NCBI RefSeq assembly: GCF_001641265.1
Contig: NW_020167527.1
Location: 1,054,001 to 1,118,000 of the forward strand
DNA length: 64,000 nucleotides
Reading direction: 5' to 3'
DNA from: Pseudogymnoascus destructans
Taxonomy: Eukaryota > Ascomycota > Leotiomycetes > Thelebolales > Thelebolaceae
Shown here: in pieces, positions 10,264 to 19,926 of the stretch
How positions within the stretch are numbered: the first letter of the stretch is position 1
Layout: every line of letters starts with the position of its first letter
Notes under the pieces: generated by a model
What the model was told of the DNA's origin: nothing
The model's input: the letters and a program-made list of their open reading frames with translations, nothing else
The model's database searches: none
Translations under genes and position numbers: made by a program

Positions 10264-11186
10264 TTAAACCTTCTTCTTAAGCACACCCGAAATCCTAGGC
10301 AAGACAGAATATGGCTCATCAGTCACCTCGATGTCACCAGGGTTCTCCCACTCCCCAGCAGCGAGGATAGCCGCCTTGATATCCCGATTTATACAACACC
10401 CAACGAGTGCGCTCCAAGCAGGATTCAAACAAGCTATTCTCATATTAGCTCCCCTCCAAAACCTCCATAATATCATAACCAATACGTACTTTGCGTAACA
10501 GCTGTGGCAGTATCCTTATTCCTCACGTGCTCCCAAAATACAAAGCTCCCCCCCGCCTTCAACAACTTCCACACCTCCCTCATCACACTCTCGACATTCC
10601 CCACCGCGCACAGTACAGTATCCAAACTCCTCTCTGTAACCCCCTCGCCTCTCAAAAGCTCGCTGTCCTAAACGCCACACGCGATAAAGTTGTACTTATC
10701 CCCGAGATCAGCTTTCCTGACTTTTGCAGCAATCACATCTCTATACTTGGGGTTGGGGTCAACGGCGTAGATGAAGTCTACGAGAGATGCATCGTAGCGG
10801 TGGATTTGGTTGCCTGGTCCGGGACCTAGCTCGAGGATTGTGCCTCGAGCGGACCGGACTAGAGAGGGGACATAGGTGGTGTCTTCAAAGGCGATAAAGC
10901 CATTGGCTGTGCACGAGAGTTAGTATATAGTTGGTTGGGTTGGAATAGGAAAGTTACAAGTTGTGATGAAGAGATTTGCCGCAGCGGCATCACGAATTCG
11001 TTAGGGACGTGCAAGTGAGGCGAGACCATCTTTGCGAAGTGCTTCTTTGAGAGCGGCGCAGTGAACTAGTTTGGGGAATTAGTATTTTGATATAGATGAG
11101 GATGGGAAAGGAGGTTTACATGTGATGGGTAACCAGATGAGCTGGAGTGGGCGGCCGATGGTAGTGAGGCGGTTTTTGAGGGCCAT
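10264..11186 (-). pseudogene. Class I SAM-dependent methyltransferase pseudogene (METTL7-like)
   Basis: Minus-strand exons can be followed from ATG at 11186 (MALKNRLTTIGRPLQLIWLP) to TAA at 10264. The SAM-binding motif I (ILELGPGPGNQ) and later blocks (FIYAVDPN, LDTVL, GSFVFWEHVR, LNPAWSALVG, INRDIKAAI) are typical of fungal METTL7-like methyltransferases. Two in-frame stops interrupt it: TAA at 11003-11001, before RIRDAAA, and TAG at 10670-10668, between FIACGV and DSELL. Both are what a CAA or CAG to TAA/TAG change would give, in line with C-to-T decay such as RIP. Introns appear near 11120, 10930 and 10470. An unusual intron could in principle bypass the first stop, but not the second. Confidence 0.65.
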
Positions 11187-11460
11187 GGTGCTTTATTTTA
11201 TATAAGCTGCAAGTATAAAGATAACAAGTTTGGTGGGGGTGGTGGTTTTATATACCCGTTCTGAGGGTTGGCTAGACCCTGGGCGGCAAGCGCTAATAAA
11301 TAAGCACGTAATATCAAGAGATGGGGATTTGGGTGGCATAAAGCAAGACCGGAAGCTGCAGGATTCGGTAACTCATGCATGACTACCCACAGTTAAAATC
11401 AACCTTTGAGTTCTGAAGATAATGTATTCTATTTATACATTATTACAACAAGAGGGGCAC

Positions 11461-13037
11461 CTATTTCAAGGTGACCAGTTCCTCGGCACTTGTTGGATGG
11501 ATAGCCACGACGCTATCAAAGTCCTTCTTCGTTGCTCCCATCTTGATCGCAACTCCGAATCCCTGCAACATCTCTCCAGATCCCAGGCCAAGAATATGCA
11601 GGCCGACCACCTTCTCATTAGGTCCCTGGCAAATAAGCTTGTACTTCGTGGGGCCCTTGTCCTCCGGCTCCATCATGGCGTAGTACATTGCCGTGAAGCT
11701 GGTGTTGTAGACCTTGATATCGTCCTTGCCGTACTTGGTAATCGCCTCAGGCTCTGTAAGTCCAATGGACCCGACCTCTGGGTGTGCGAAGACAACAGAT
11801 GGGATGTTCTCGTAGTCCAGCTTGGAGTTGACGAATTGAGGGCCGCCGAAGAGACGGTCCGCTAACCTGCGACCAGCAGCAATGGCGACAGGTGTAAGCT
11901 CCCACTTGCCAACCACATCGCCAATCGAGTAGATGTTCTCGACGTTGGTGTTTTGATACTCGTCTGCGACAATTTGGCCCTTGGCGTCTTGCTTGACACC
12001 TACCGACTCCAGACCGAGCCTCTTAACTTCTGGGGCACGACCAATAGCCCAGATGAGCGAGTCGACGTTCTCTAGCACGCCGGCGCCCTCCGAATCCTCG
12101 TAGTGAATCGAGAGCTGGCCAGTCTTAGCGTCCTTCTCGATCTTGTTTTGTTTCGAAAGCTTGTGAATCTTAATACCAAGGCGCTCGTACTCGGCAACAA
12201 TCGCATCCTGGAGCATGGGGTCGAAAGAGCGGAGGAACTTGTCATGGCGGATGAATAGATGGGTCTCCGTTCCCAATGCATTGAACATGCCAGCAAACTC
12301 GATAGCTATATAGCCAGCGCCTACCAAGGCGACCTTCTTTGGCTGGGTCTCGATGTCGAAGAAGCCGTCACTGTCCGTGCCGTGCTCCGCGCCAGGAACG
12401 TCTTGTGGTATAATTGGGTGGCCACCGACGGCAAGCAGGATCTTCTTTGCGCGAATGGTAGCCTCGGTGCCGTCATTGAGCTTAACGGTCGCCTCGTTCT
12501 TGCCAGTTACAGTAGCATAACCATGGATATGCTCGACCTTATCGTTGTCTAAGTTGCGTGCATATATTCCGTTGAGCCTCTTGATGTATGCATCGCGCTT
12601 CGTCTTGAAAGCCGGCCAGTTGAACGGAGCTGTCTCCTCCACAGAGAACCCATATGCCTTTGCTTCGTGGATGGTCTCTGCAATAGCGGCAGCGTTCCAG
12701 GTAACTTTCTTGGGCACGCATCTACGATGAGGTTAGCACGATTCTTGAGCAACGGACAGAGAACAGAGACATACCCAACGTTCACACACGTTCCACCTAG
12801 TCGTTTGGCCTCAACGGCAATCGTCTTGATGCCATACATGCCGCTCGCCCTCCTGGCGCAAGCTAGTCCACCACTGCCGCCTCCAATGACTAAAAAGTCG
12901 CATTCCTTCACGATTGGAGCCATGATTCTGGTTGTGCTGGAAAAGTGTCGAGAAACAGAAACGAGCCTGGAGCTAGTTTTTGCAGAGCTAGAAGCTCGAA
13001 TGGGAGCTGCGCGGGAAAGAATGGTGAAGGCGTTCAT
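11461..13037 (-). CDS. glr1: Glutathione reductase
   Basis: Two exons, 13037-12775 and 12721-11461, encode 507 residues. The FAD-binding GGGSGGLACARRA motif is followed by the redox disulfide CVNVGC, which the 53-nt intron interrupts. An NADPH-binding GAGYIAIEFAG and the C-terminal HPTSAEEL with the catalytic His complete the set. The enzyme reduces oxidised glutathione with NADPH. The N-terminus from 13037 is Arg/Ser-rich and looks like a mitochondrial presequence. A second in-frame ATG at 12923 (MAPIVKECDF) would give a cytosolic form, as known for yeast Glr1. A longer frame to 13052 lacks an ATG, so 13037 is preferred. Confidence 0.95.
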
Positions 13038-13491
13038 GGGTGGTCGCACCACGAGGCGGGGTGCCGTGGTTGATTTATAACTTGGGATGGCGTTGGATGG
13101 CGCGGGGACTGCTTCAAGGTAGCGTGGGGCCGCAGAATTGATTTGACATGAAGCCAGGTCTCGACCCGCGGATAACGGCTAGCTTGGTTAAACAACACCA
13201 ATTGTTTGAAGCCTTTATACATGCATGCAGCAGGCTTTTAAGAAATAGGAAATGATTATACCACAGGCCGATGTTTTGTTGCCACGGGATTACCAATTTA
13301 TTTGATAACAACGGACATGGGCCGAGGCTGGCATCGATTCGTAGATTTAGTAAGCAAATCCCGACGTGCATCATCAGCCTCGTCGCGTCCAATACCAGTA
13401 AATTGTTAGTACACTGTCGCGAACCATAACTCAATTTGCAGCCAACTGGACCCTCAAACCCCGCCAAATCCCACCAAACCCCGGATAATGG
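13038..13491. other. Intergenic, divergent promoter region
   Basis: The 454 bases between divergently transcribed glutathione reductase and the Cce1-type resolvase hold no supported gene. Just upstream of 13492 is a C/A-rich run of CCCGCCAAAT-type repeats. Confidence 0.5.
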
Positions 13492-14502
13492 ATGGCCCTC
13501 CAACTCCTCTCTACCCTTAAAGGGGCGGCACTCAAACAACTCGCGTTTAAATGCGGCGTATCAACTTCTGGCGTGAAGGCCACTCTCTGCCAACGATTAC
13601 AAGATGAGATTCCTCTCTTACCTGGGCCTAAAATGGCAGGGAAATCGGAGACGAAGGGACAACCGATGAGAATATTGAGTATAGATATGGGAATTCGCAA
13701 CCTGGCCTACTGCGTCCTCGATGTTCCAACGGATTCCTCTCTACCCAAACTGGTGGCATGGAAACGCATTGCAGTATCATCAGCACCAGTACCGAACAAT
13801 AACAAAAGCGAGCTGGCTGCAACAGTAGAAAAGGAATCTTTCGAACCGCCTGCCCTCTCGGCCGCCGCATTCAAGCTTCTCCACAAGACTCTCCTGCCCC
13901 ATAATCCAACCCATATCCTCATTGAACGCCAACGCTTTCGTTCCATGGGCTCCCCAAAGATCCTCGAGTGGACAGTAAGGGTTAACATGCTGGAGAGCAT
14001 GATCTACGCTATTTTACTTACCCTCCGAGAGGAAGGTGCTTGGAATGGAACTGTGATTCCAATTGCTCCCGGTAAAGTGGGACCGTTCTGGTTGGAGGGC
14101 GAAGAAGCTACCACTGCCTCTTTGGAGGAAGTGGAAACAGGGGGGTCTAGTCCCGCTGCAGTGATGGAGACGAAGACACGGAATGCTAAGCTCGCAAAGG
14201 CTCTTAATAAAGGGGCCAAAATAGACCTGGTTCGCAACTGGCTGGCCATAGGCGACAGGGTTGAGGTGGATTCTCCGGATGTAGAGACGCTCGTGATGGC
14301 GTATTTGGACAAATGGGATAAGAAGCCCGGAGGCGTTAAGGGGAAAAGGCCTGCCAAAGATTCTGTAGCTACCATTGAAAAGATGGGCAAGCTTGACGAC
14401 CTTGCGGACAGCCTTCTCCAAGGTATGGCATTCATCCAGTGGGAGGAGAATAAAAGGATAGCTAGGGAGAAAGGGATAAGCAGCTTGCTGGAAGCAAAGT
14501 AA
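13492..14502 (+). CDS. cce1: Mitochondrial Holliday junction resolvase (Cce1/Ydc2 type)
   Basis: A single exon encodes 336 residues. The N-terminal 45 residues (LKGAALKQLAFKCGVSTSGVKATLCQRL) form a SAP-like DNA-binding helix pair. The RNase H-fold nuclease core follows: SIDMGIRNLAYCVLD with its catalytic Asp, ILIERQRFRSMG with Glu, and a C-terminal acidic block KMGKLDDLADSLLQG. This order is diagnostic of Cce1/Ydc2, which cuts four-way DNA junctions and helps segregate mitochondrial DNA. A poorly conserved insert (about residues 200-230) is low complexity. A mitochondrial role is inferred from the family; no strong presequence is seen. Confidence 0.9.
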   Translation: MALQLLSTLKGAALKQLAFKCGVSTSGVKATLCQRLQDEIPLLPGPKMAGKSETKGQPMRILSIDMGIRNLAYCVLDVPTDSSLPKLVAWKRIAVSSAPVPNNNKSELAATVEKESFEPPALSAAAFKLLHKTLLPHNPTHILIERQRFRSMGSPKILEWTVRVNMLESMIYAILLTLREEGAWNGTVIPIAPGKVGPFWLEGEEATTASLEEVETGGSSPAAVMETKTRNAKLAKALNKGAKIDLVRNWLAIGDRVEVDSPDVETLVMAYLDKWDKKPGGVKGKRPAKDSVATIEKMGKLDDLADSLLQGMAFIQWEENKRIAREKGISSLLEAK

Positions 14503-14925
14503 TGCAAAACCATAATTTCTTATTGTTTGGTATACAACATTAACACGTCTATTCTAACATTTCCCTTTATTCTGTATGCGGAGCAGATGCAAACCTAATG
14601 TATAAAGACAATCAAGAGAACCACAAGGAAAATAAGTCTATTGGTATACTGAGATCTGCCACTGCAAAATATCCGAACTCGATTTCATGAACCTGGCGAG
14701 TTTGATCCAGCTTTCCCGTGTACTATAGCGAAGATGGCGGTCGTATGCGTAACTCGATAATATTTGATGCCCCTGACGGGTGACGCGTCATGATGTTTCA
14801 GGGTCAGGGTCCACCTGATGCCAACATGACGCGTGGGGCGAGAATAAACCACATTTGCTAAGATAACATGAGATCACTGCACATAATGGACGCAGGCACG
14901 AGAAAATCCGCTCTGGACTGGACGT
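14503..14925. other. Intergenic between convergent genes
   Basis: About 420 bases of shared 3' region. GACGCGT and TGATGCC motifs recur around 14770-14840, in a short imperfect inverted arrangement. No coding signal. Confidence 0.45.
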
Positions 14926-15571
14926 TTATAGCAGCTGGCTGGCGAGGCCGGAAAGGACGACGACTGATCCAAGGAGAACGCTGGAGCCGGCCTTCAAGCT
15001 GAAACCGGCACCGGTCGCAGTGGGCGATGCGGCGCCTCCACTGTGAATTGTTAGCTATGAATCTCGTTGGGGTTATGCGATGGACACGAACGTTTTGGTG
15101 GCGGCGGCATTAATCACAGCGGGAGCAGTGCTGGAGCCAGAGTAAGAATCGGAACCAGAGCCCGAGTCAGACTTGGATCCAGTCTGGGTTGGGGCGGAAG
15201 TCATGGAGGTGGAGGTTGGGAGAGCTATTAAGCGTCAGATTATGGTCCTCGAGAGGGTAAACAACAGCCCAACGTACTGATGGTGACACCGCTAGCAAGG
15301 CAGGTAGAGGAGTAGATCTTGACGGCCGCGGCCTTGTTGTCGCCGCTGCACTTCTCGGTGATGTTGCCGTAGAAGGCGTCGAGGCCGGACTTGCAGAGGG
15401 TTGGGATATCGGCTGGGTTGGATTGCTCGCTTTTTGGGGTTAGTTGGACTCTCATGGTTCAGCAGGCTCCAGGGGATCATACCCAAGGGCAGCAATCAAG
15501 CAAGCAGGTGGCGTGGCAAGGGCGACGCGTGCGAAAGCCGCGATGGCAACGAAGAAGAAGGAGGCGTGCAT
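14926..15571 (-). CDS. Small GPI-anchored secreted protein with four cysteines
   Basis: Exons 15571-15483, 15429-15278, 15224-15092 and 15040-14926 encode 162 residues. The order is a signal peptide (MHASFFFVAIAAFARVALA) and a compact domain with four cysteines (PPACLIAAL, PTLCKSG, EKCSGD, SSTCLASGVTI). A Ser/Thr/Gly-rich stalk follows, and then a hydrophobic GPI-anchor tail (SSVLLGSVVVLSGLASQLL). The layout is common among ascomycete cell-wall proteins and is reminiscent of, but not, the eight-cysteine CFEM domain. The last intron uses donor GTTCGT; that choice restores the GPI tail in frame. Cell-surface location is a confident inference; function is unknown. Confidence 0.8.
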
Positions 15572-16255
15572 TTTGGTATCTATAAAAGAGTAAAGCGCGA
15601 GGTAATTGGACGATTGAAAATGAGCGGAGTCTCTGAAAAAGAGTGTTGGTTCCTTAAGGAGAGTGTAGAAGAGCGAGTCTTCTAAATAGTACACAAGTAA
15701 TGAATGTGGTGATTGAATCGCTGTTGTGAGGTTGAAAGATGGAATTGAAGGTCAAGGTTCCTGGCCGTCCCCGAATACTCCGTACCTTGCTTGGCGTTAG
15801 ACCCGCACGTCTCAGGAGATTATGTTCTATTTCAGGGATACGATGGAACAGATTAGTTCCCTTTAGGAAATATTCTGTACTTCTCAAATGCTGCCACTGT
15901 CAACGACCTAAATGTTCCTTTACTTTGAAGGTTTGATTGGAAGTATTAAGTTCTTCGAACAAGTAAATACTACGAGTTATAGACATCTACCTACCACTAC
16001 GGAATGGGGAGTTTCAGTCACGCTTATGATTATCATGGTACTGGAAAAGATGTAGCAACAACTCCATCTTGTAACATTCTCGAATTAGAATTGGCTAATG
16101 CAAGAAAAACAAGCAACGCAGTGAATATCGACCCCATCTCAATGGGTTAGACAGTGCCCAGTCCCTTTCAATGAGACTCCTTGCCTTCGCGATTGGACAA
16201 ACATCATCTCGCTTTCATAAAACCTTGGGTAATAAACAACATATTAAATCTCGAC
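15572..16255. other. Intergenic
   Basis: About 680 bases hold the promoter of the small secreted protein gene and the 3' region of the septin gene. No supported ORF or RNA gene. Confidence 0.5.
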
Positions 16256-17404
16256 TCAGTAACCGTTCATAGTCATCCTCTGGGAGCCCCTGCTCATCTC
16301 GCGATCCGCCGCAGGGCTGATTGGTCGGCTGCCGGCGTGTCCAGCAGCACTGCTCTCCTTCAGGGCCAGAAGCTGCTTGGCACGGAAAGTCTCGTAGTGG
16401 ATCTGAGACGTCGTCTCGATCAGGTCTTGCAAGTGAGTGCGAGTGAGGAAGTTGCGAAGGTACACAAATTCACAGTGGTTCTCATCCTCGACATTGATGA
16501 TACCCCAGCGGTTTTGGCGACCGCGAACCTGCTTGCCCGCGACGATGATGGACTTCTCAGAGCCGACAACAGCGAAGGGAATGATGTCCTAAAAACAAGT
16601 TAATGAGAATTCTGGCGAAACGTATACAAATACAGTACCTTGATCTGCGCATTCAGGGCGCGCTCCTCCTCGTCAAGCTCATCGTTGTCGTATGGGTACA
16701 TCTTTAGGTTGTGGAAGGCGAACTCCTCCTTGATTCTCTCCTTGAATGCGCTGCGCTCCTCGAGTGTTAAAGAGTCGGACTTGGCGATAACTGGCACAAC
16801 GTTGACAACGTCAGAGAGCTTCTTAAGCACAACGATATCGATTGGCTTCAAGGCGTGTCCGGAAGGCTGGATGAAGAAGAGGCAGCAGTGAATGCGGGTA
16901 TCTTGGATGTAACGCTCTCTTTGAGCAGTGAGCTCCTTGCGGAGGTAGGCCGAGTGCTGGTCCTTGATGTACTTGACGATTGGGTCCCAGCATCTGTCGT
17001 TGTTTACTTGGTCGCCGTAACCGGGGGTATCGACAATGTTCAGGCGGAGTCGCACGCCGTTCTCCTCGATAATGTGCGACACGGTTTGGATCTCGGTCGT
17101 GGAGCGGACTGGCTCATCTGGAGCGAGACGTCCCTTCGAATCGATGAGGTGGGATGCGAAGATGGTGTTGATGAGAGTGGACTTTCCGAGACCGGTTTGA
17201 CCTAACAATGTAGTTAGCAATTGCCTCGTAAAGTATAGTTAAATTGATCTGTAGATCTGTCTATAACATACCAACGCAGATAACATTGAACTGGAAACCG
17301 CGCTTCAGGAGCTTGCGCTCGATCTGCGATGTGATGCTGTCGAAACCAACATGGCTCCGTGGGAACACCGACTGTGCTGCATTTCTCTCCTGAGTGGCAG
17401 ACAT
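16256..17404 (-). CDS. cdc10: Septin, Cdc10/AspD class
   Basis: Exons 17404-17272, 17201-16639 and 16588-16256 encode 342 residues. P-loop GQTGLGKST, switch block DTPGYGDQVNN, AKSD specificity motif and the septin-unique element near the C-terminus are all visible. The order FDSITSQIERKLLKRGFQFN ahead of the P-loop, and the short C-terminus without a long coiled coil, point to the Cdc10 group. Septins polymerise into hetero-oligomeric filaments at septa, branch sites and tips; Cdc10 sits at the centre of the yeast octamer. The gene is divergent from bL32m with a 357-base gap. Assignment is strong. Confidence 0.93.
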
Positions 17405-17761
17405 GATGGAGTCGACAAGTTGGATATTATTCAGGTGTCCTTGGTTCAATTAACTGGAGATATTTGAAAACGAGGGAGAAACGTGACTATGTCGTCGTCT
17501 GTGGAAGGTCAAAGTATCTCTCTCCGCGAGGTAATCGCCAAATTTCCCATTAAGTCGCGGGTTCCAAGAACCCCTTTCTCGCCAGGAACTTTCCAGGCTA
17601 CATCCGGCTTAGCTTTTTCCGACCTTGAGAATTGGCGTGGTCCGTGCTGCACGAAAAGCGTGATGCGCCGAGAGACGCAGCGAATTAATTTATATAGCTT
17701 CATGTACAAATCACCCATTGTATGAGCTACTGTCGCGACATCAATCCCTAATCTCTTCAAA
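17405..17761. other. Divergent promoter region, septin / bL32m
   Basis: 357 bases between two divergent starts. No ORF of note. It must contain both promoters; no specific element could be assigned. Confidence 0.5.
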
Positions 17762-18250
17762 ATGGCGGCAGTACAGTCAACATCGTCGATTCTCTCCTTC
17801 CTACTTCCTCGTCTGTCCGCACCAGCAGCATCAGCCGCTTCGCGGTCTACGACTCTCTTCTCGAGATACGCCTCAACTCCGATTCTCCCTACGATTGCTT
17901 TCGCCATTCCCGCGTCGATACGTCTCAATGTTCCTTCTCTGCTTGGCGATATTTGGGAGTCAGTTCTCCGCGCTGTGCCCAAGAAGAAGACATCCCATAT
18001 GAAGAAGAGGTCGCGCTTCATGGCCGGCAAAGGGCTGAAGGATGTTACGGAAATAAACAAGTGCTCAGCATGCGGGCATGTTAAGAGAGCTCATTTGCTG
18101 TGTCCTTACTGCGTTAAAGGTACGCTTAATGATATTTATAATTCCGGCGGGTGGAACAATGCTGATATTTCCTACACAGAGATCCAAGACATGTTCAAGG
18201 CGACGATGAAGAAGGCATCTGGGACGACTGGGACGACCAAGTCTGAATAA
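17762..18250 (+). CDS. mrpl32: Mitochondrial large-subunit ribosomal protein bL32m
   Basis: Read here as two exons, 17762-18119 and 18180-18250, giving 142 residues. The mature region begins with VPKKKTSHMKKRSRFMAGK and carries a CxxC...CxxC zinc ribbon (CSACGHVKRAHLLCPYC). The long N-terminal leader is removed in mitochondria; in yeast MrpL32 the m-AAA protease does this. The intermediate 60 nt (18120-18179) have GT/AG ends, are a multiple of three and lack a stop, so an unspliced reading gives 162 residues. Splicing joins CVK directly to EIQDMFK, matching the usual family ending, so I favour the intron. Confidence 0.9.
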   Translation: MAAVQSTSSILSFLLPRLSAPAASAASRSTTLFSRYASTPILPTIAFAIPASIRLNVPSLLGDIWESVLRAVPKKKTSHMKKRSRFMAGKGLKDVTEINKCSACGHVKRAHLLCPYCVKGTLNDIYNSGGWNNADISYTEIQDMFKATMKKASGTTGTTKSE

Positions 18251-18617
18251 GTGCACTGTATAATTTGGAGACTGTAAATTTGAAATCTCATGGCAGAGAG
18301 ATCTGGCATTGCAACTGGCGTTATTCAAGGGCGATGGGAAAGCGAAGAATGGTAGTAATGGCTACATGCGATTACCAATGTGACAATACTGTATAAAATA
18401 TAACAAAAGATTGATCTCACTAGATAGAGATTGAAATGTTACAATACGTATTAACATAACTTTTTGCAAACTCATGGTGAAGGGATATGGGGTGGAAATA
18501 TCTCGGCGCGACCACTTCCAACGTCGTCCAGTCGCCAAATTTAAACCCCGCCAAAACCAGCCTCAGCCTCTTAAACACCAGCCTGCCCGCGCGCGCACAA
18601 GACGCGGATAGGTGACA
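18251..18617. other. Intergenic
   Basis: About 370 bases with no coding signal, holding the bL32m 3' UTR and the Ski8 promoter. Confidence 0.5.
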
Positions 18618-19717
18618 ATGGTGAGACCTATATGCCTCTTTACGTCTGATTCCAGTAGACTAAAACCTCACAGTCCAAACAATATCTGACCACCCACACG
18701 ATTGACGATGGTATGGTCCCAAGGCCTTTACGGAATGCTGTTCGCATGCTGACCAGACATAGCTCACCCCACCGACATATTCGCAGTCGCCGTGACACCT
18801 ACACAGCTTCTTTCTGCGTCTGGATCCTCTACAATCAAAATATACTCTACAGCCAGCCCCGACATACCTCTGGTGCAAAGCCTCTCTGGTGCACACCCTG
18901 TTGGCTGCCACCACATCACAACCTCCCGCTCGGGCACCGTAGCAGCCTCTGCAGGATTTGGGGGCGAACTCAAGATCTGGACAATAGATCCCGAGTCGGA
19001 ACAATGGTCGCTGCAAGCAGCAATAGAAGATGGAAACGGGGCGGGCGAAGTTTGGGCCCTGGCTTTAAGTGCTGATGGGCGCTTCCTCGCTTCTACAACA
19101 ATAGACGGGAGGATAAATGTGTGGGATATATCTACGCCGAAAGGAGAGAAGAAGGTTAGGGAATACGAGACGAAGGGGAGCTTTGGGCTGTGCGTGGATT
19201 TGAGTCGAGATGGGAAGTGCACAGCGAGTGGGCATGAGAATGGTGCTGTTTATGTGTTTGATAATGACACAGGCAGGATGATGTACTCGATGCCAGGTTA
19301 GTCTCGTATTTCGCCATACTGCGACATTACAACTAACACAGCCTAGGTCTTGTAAAGCCAGTCCGTACCGTCGCTTTCTCTCCAGCTGGCTCACGCCTTG
19401 CTGCTGCTGGGGACTCAAAGATCATTGCGCTTTATGACGTCCGGCACGGCGAGCAGGTTGCCAATCTTACCGGGCACGCAGCGTGGGTTTTCTCGGTCGA
19501 CTGGAGTGATACTGGCGAATACATTCTAAGCGGGGCTTTCGATGGAAAGGCCAAGGTGTGGTCAGTGGACCTAAGGACCAGCGTGGCTACTCACAGCGAA
19601 ACAGAAAATGCTCTATGGTCTGTGAAGTGGCTGCCAAAGACGGCTAAAAGCGAGGCGTTTGCAACGGCTGGGGCGAACAGGAGTATCAGTTTCTACAGGG
19701 AGGCAACAGGTGGTTAG
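18618..19717 (+). CDS. ski8: WD40 protein Ski8/Rec14
   Basis: Exons 18618-18620, 18674-18710, 18763-19296 and 19347-19717 join in frame to 314 residues, starting MSKQYLTTHTIDDAHPTD. The first coding exon is just the ATG: GTGAGA follows it directly and CAG precedes the TCC codon of exon 2. Seven WD-like blades are visible, for example GGELKIWTID, DGRINVWDIS, ENGAVYVFD, HAAWVFSVDWSDTGEYILSG and DGKAKVWSVD. Ski8 scaffolds the Ski2-Ski3 complex that feeds mRNA to the cytoplasmic exosome; the same protein (Rec14 in fission yeast) assists Spo11 in meiosis. The micro-exon is a prediction but fits phase, splice sites and the known MSKQY start. Confidence 0.85.
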
Positions 19718-19926
19718 ACTATTAGCTAGACCAAAGGAGTTGCACAATATATCCAAATCACAACACTAACATTAAGATTTCCTGCGTGTCTTTTGAACTA
19801 TAATATATTGACCTCTATATTATCCATTATATTTACAACTACGAGGATAGCGTTGTGTTTCGCTCCTCAATTCCAACAGATAGATATGTACACGCACATG
19901 CCGCTCAACTTCTCCGAGCACCTTCA

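Noticed and set aside
13038..13052. Upstream extension of glutathione reductase
   Set aside because: It begins with GTG, not ATG. ATG at 13037 is the first valid start.
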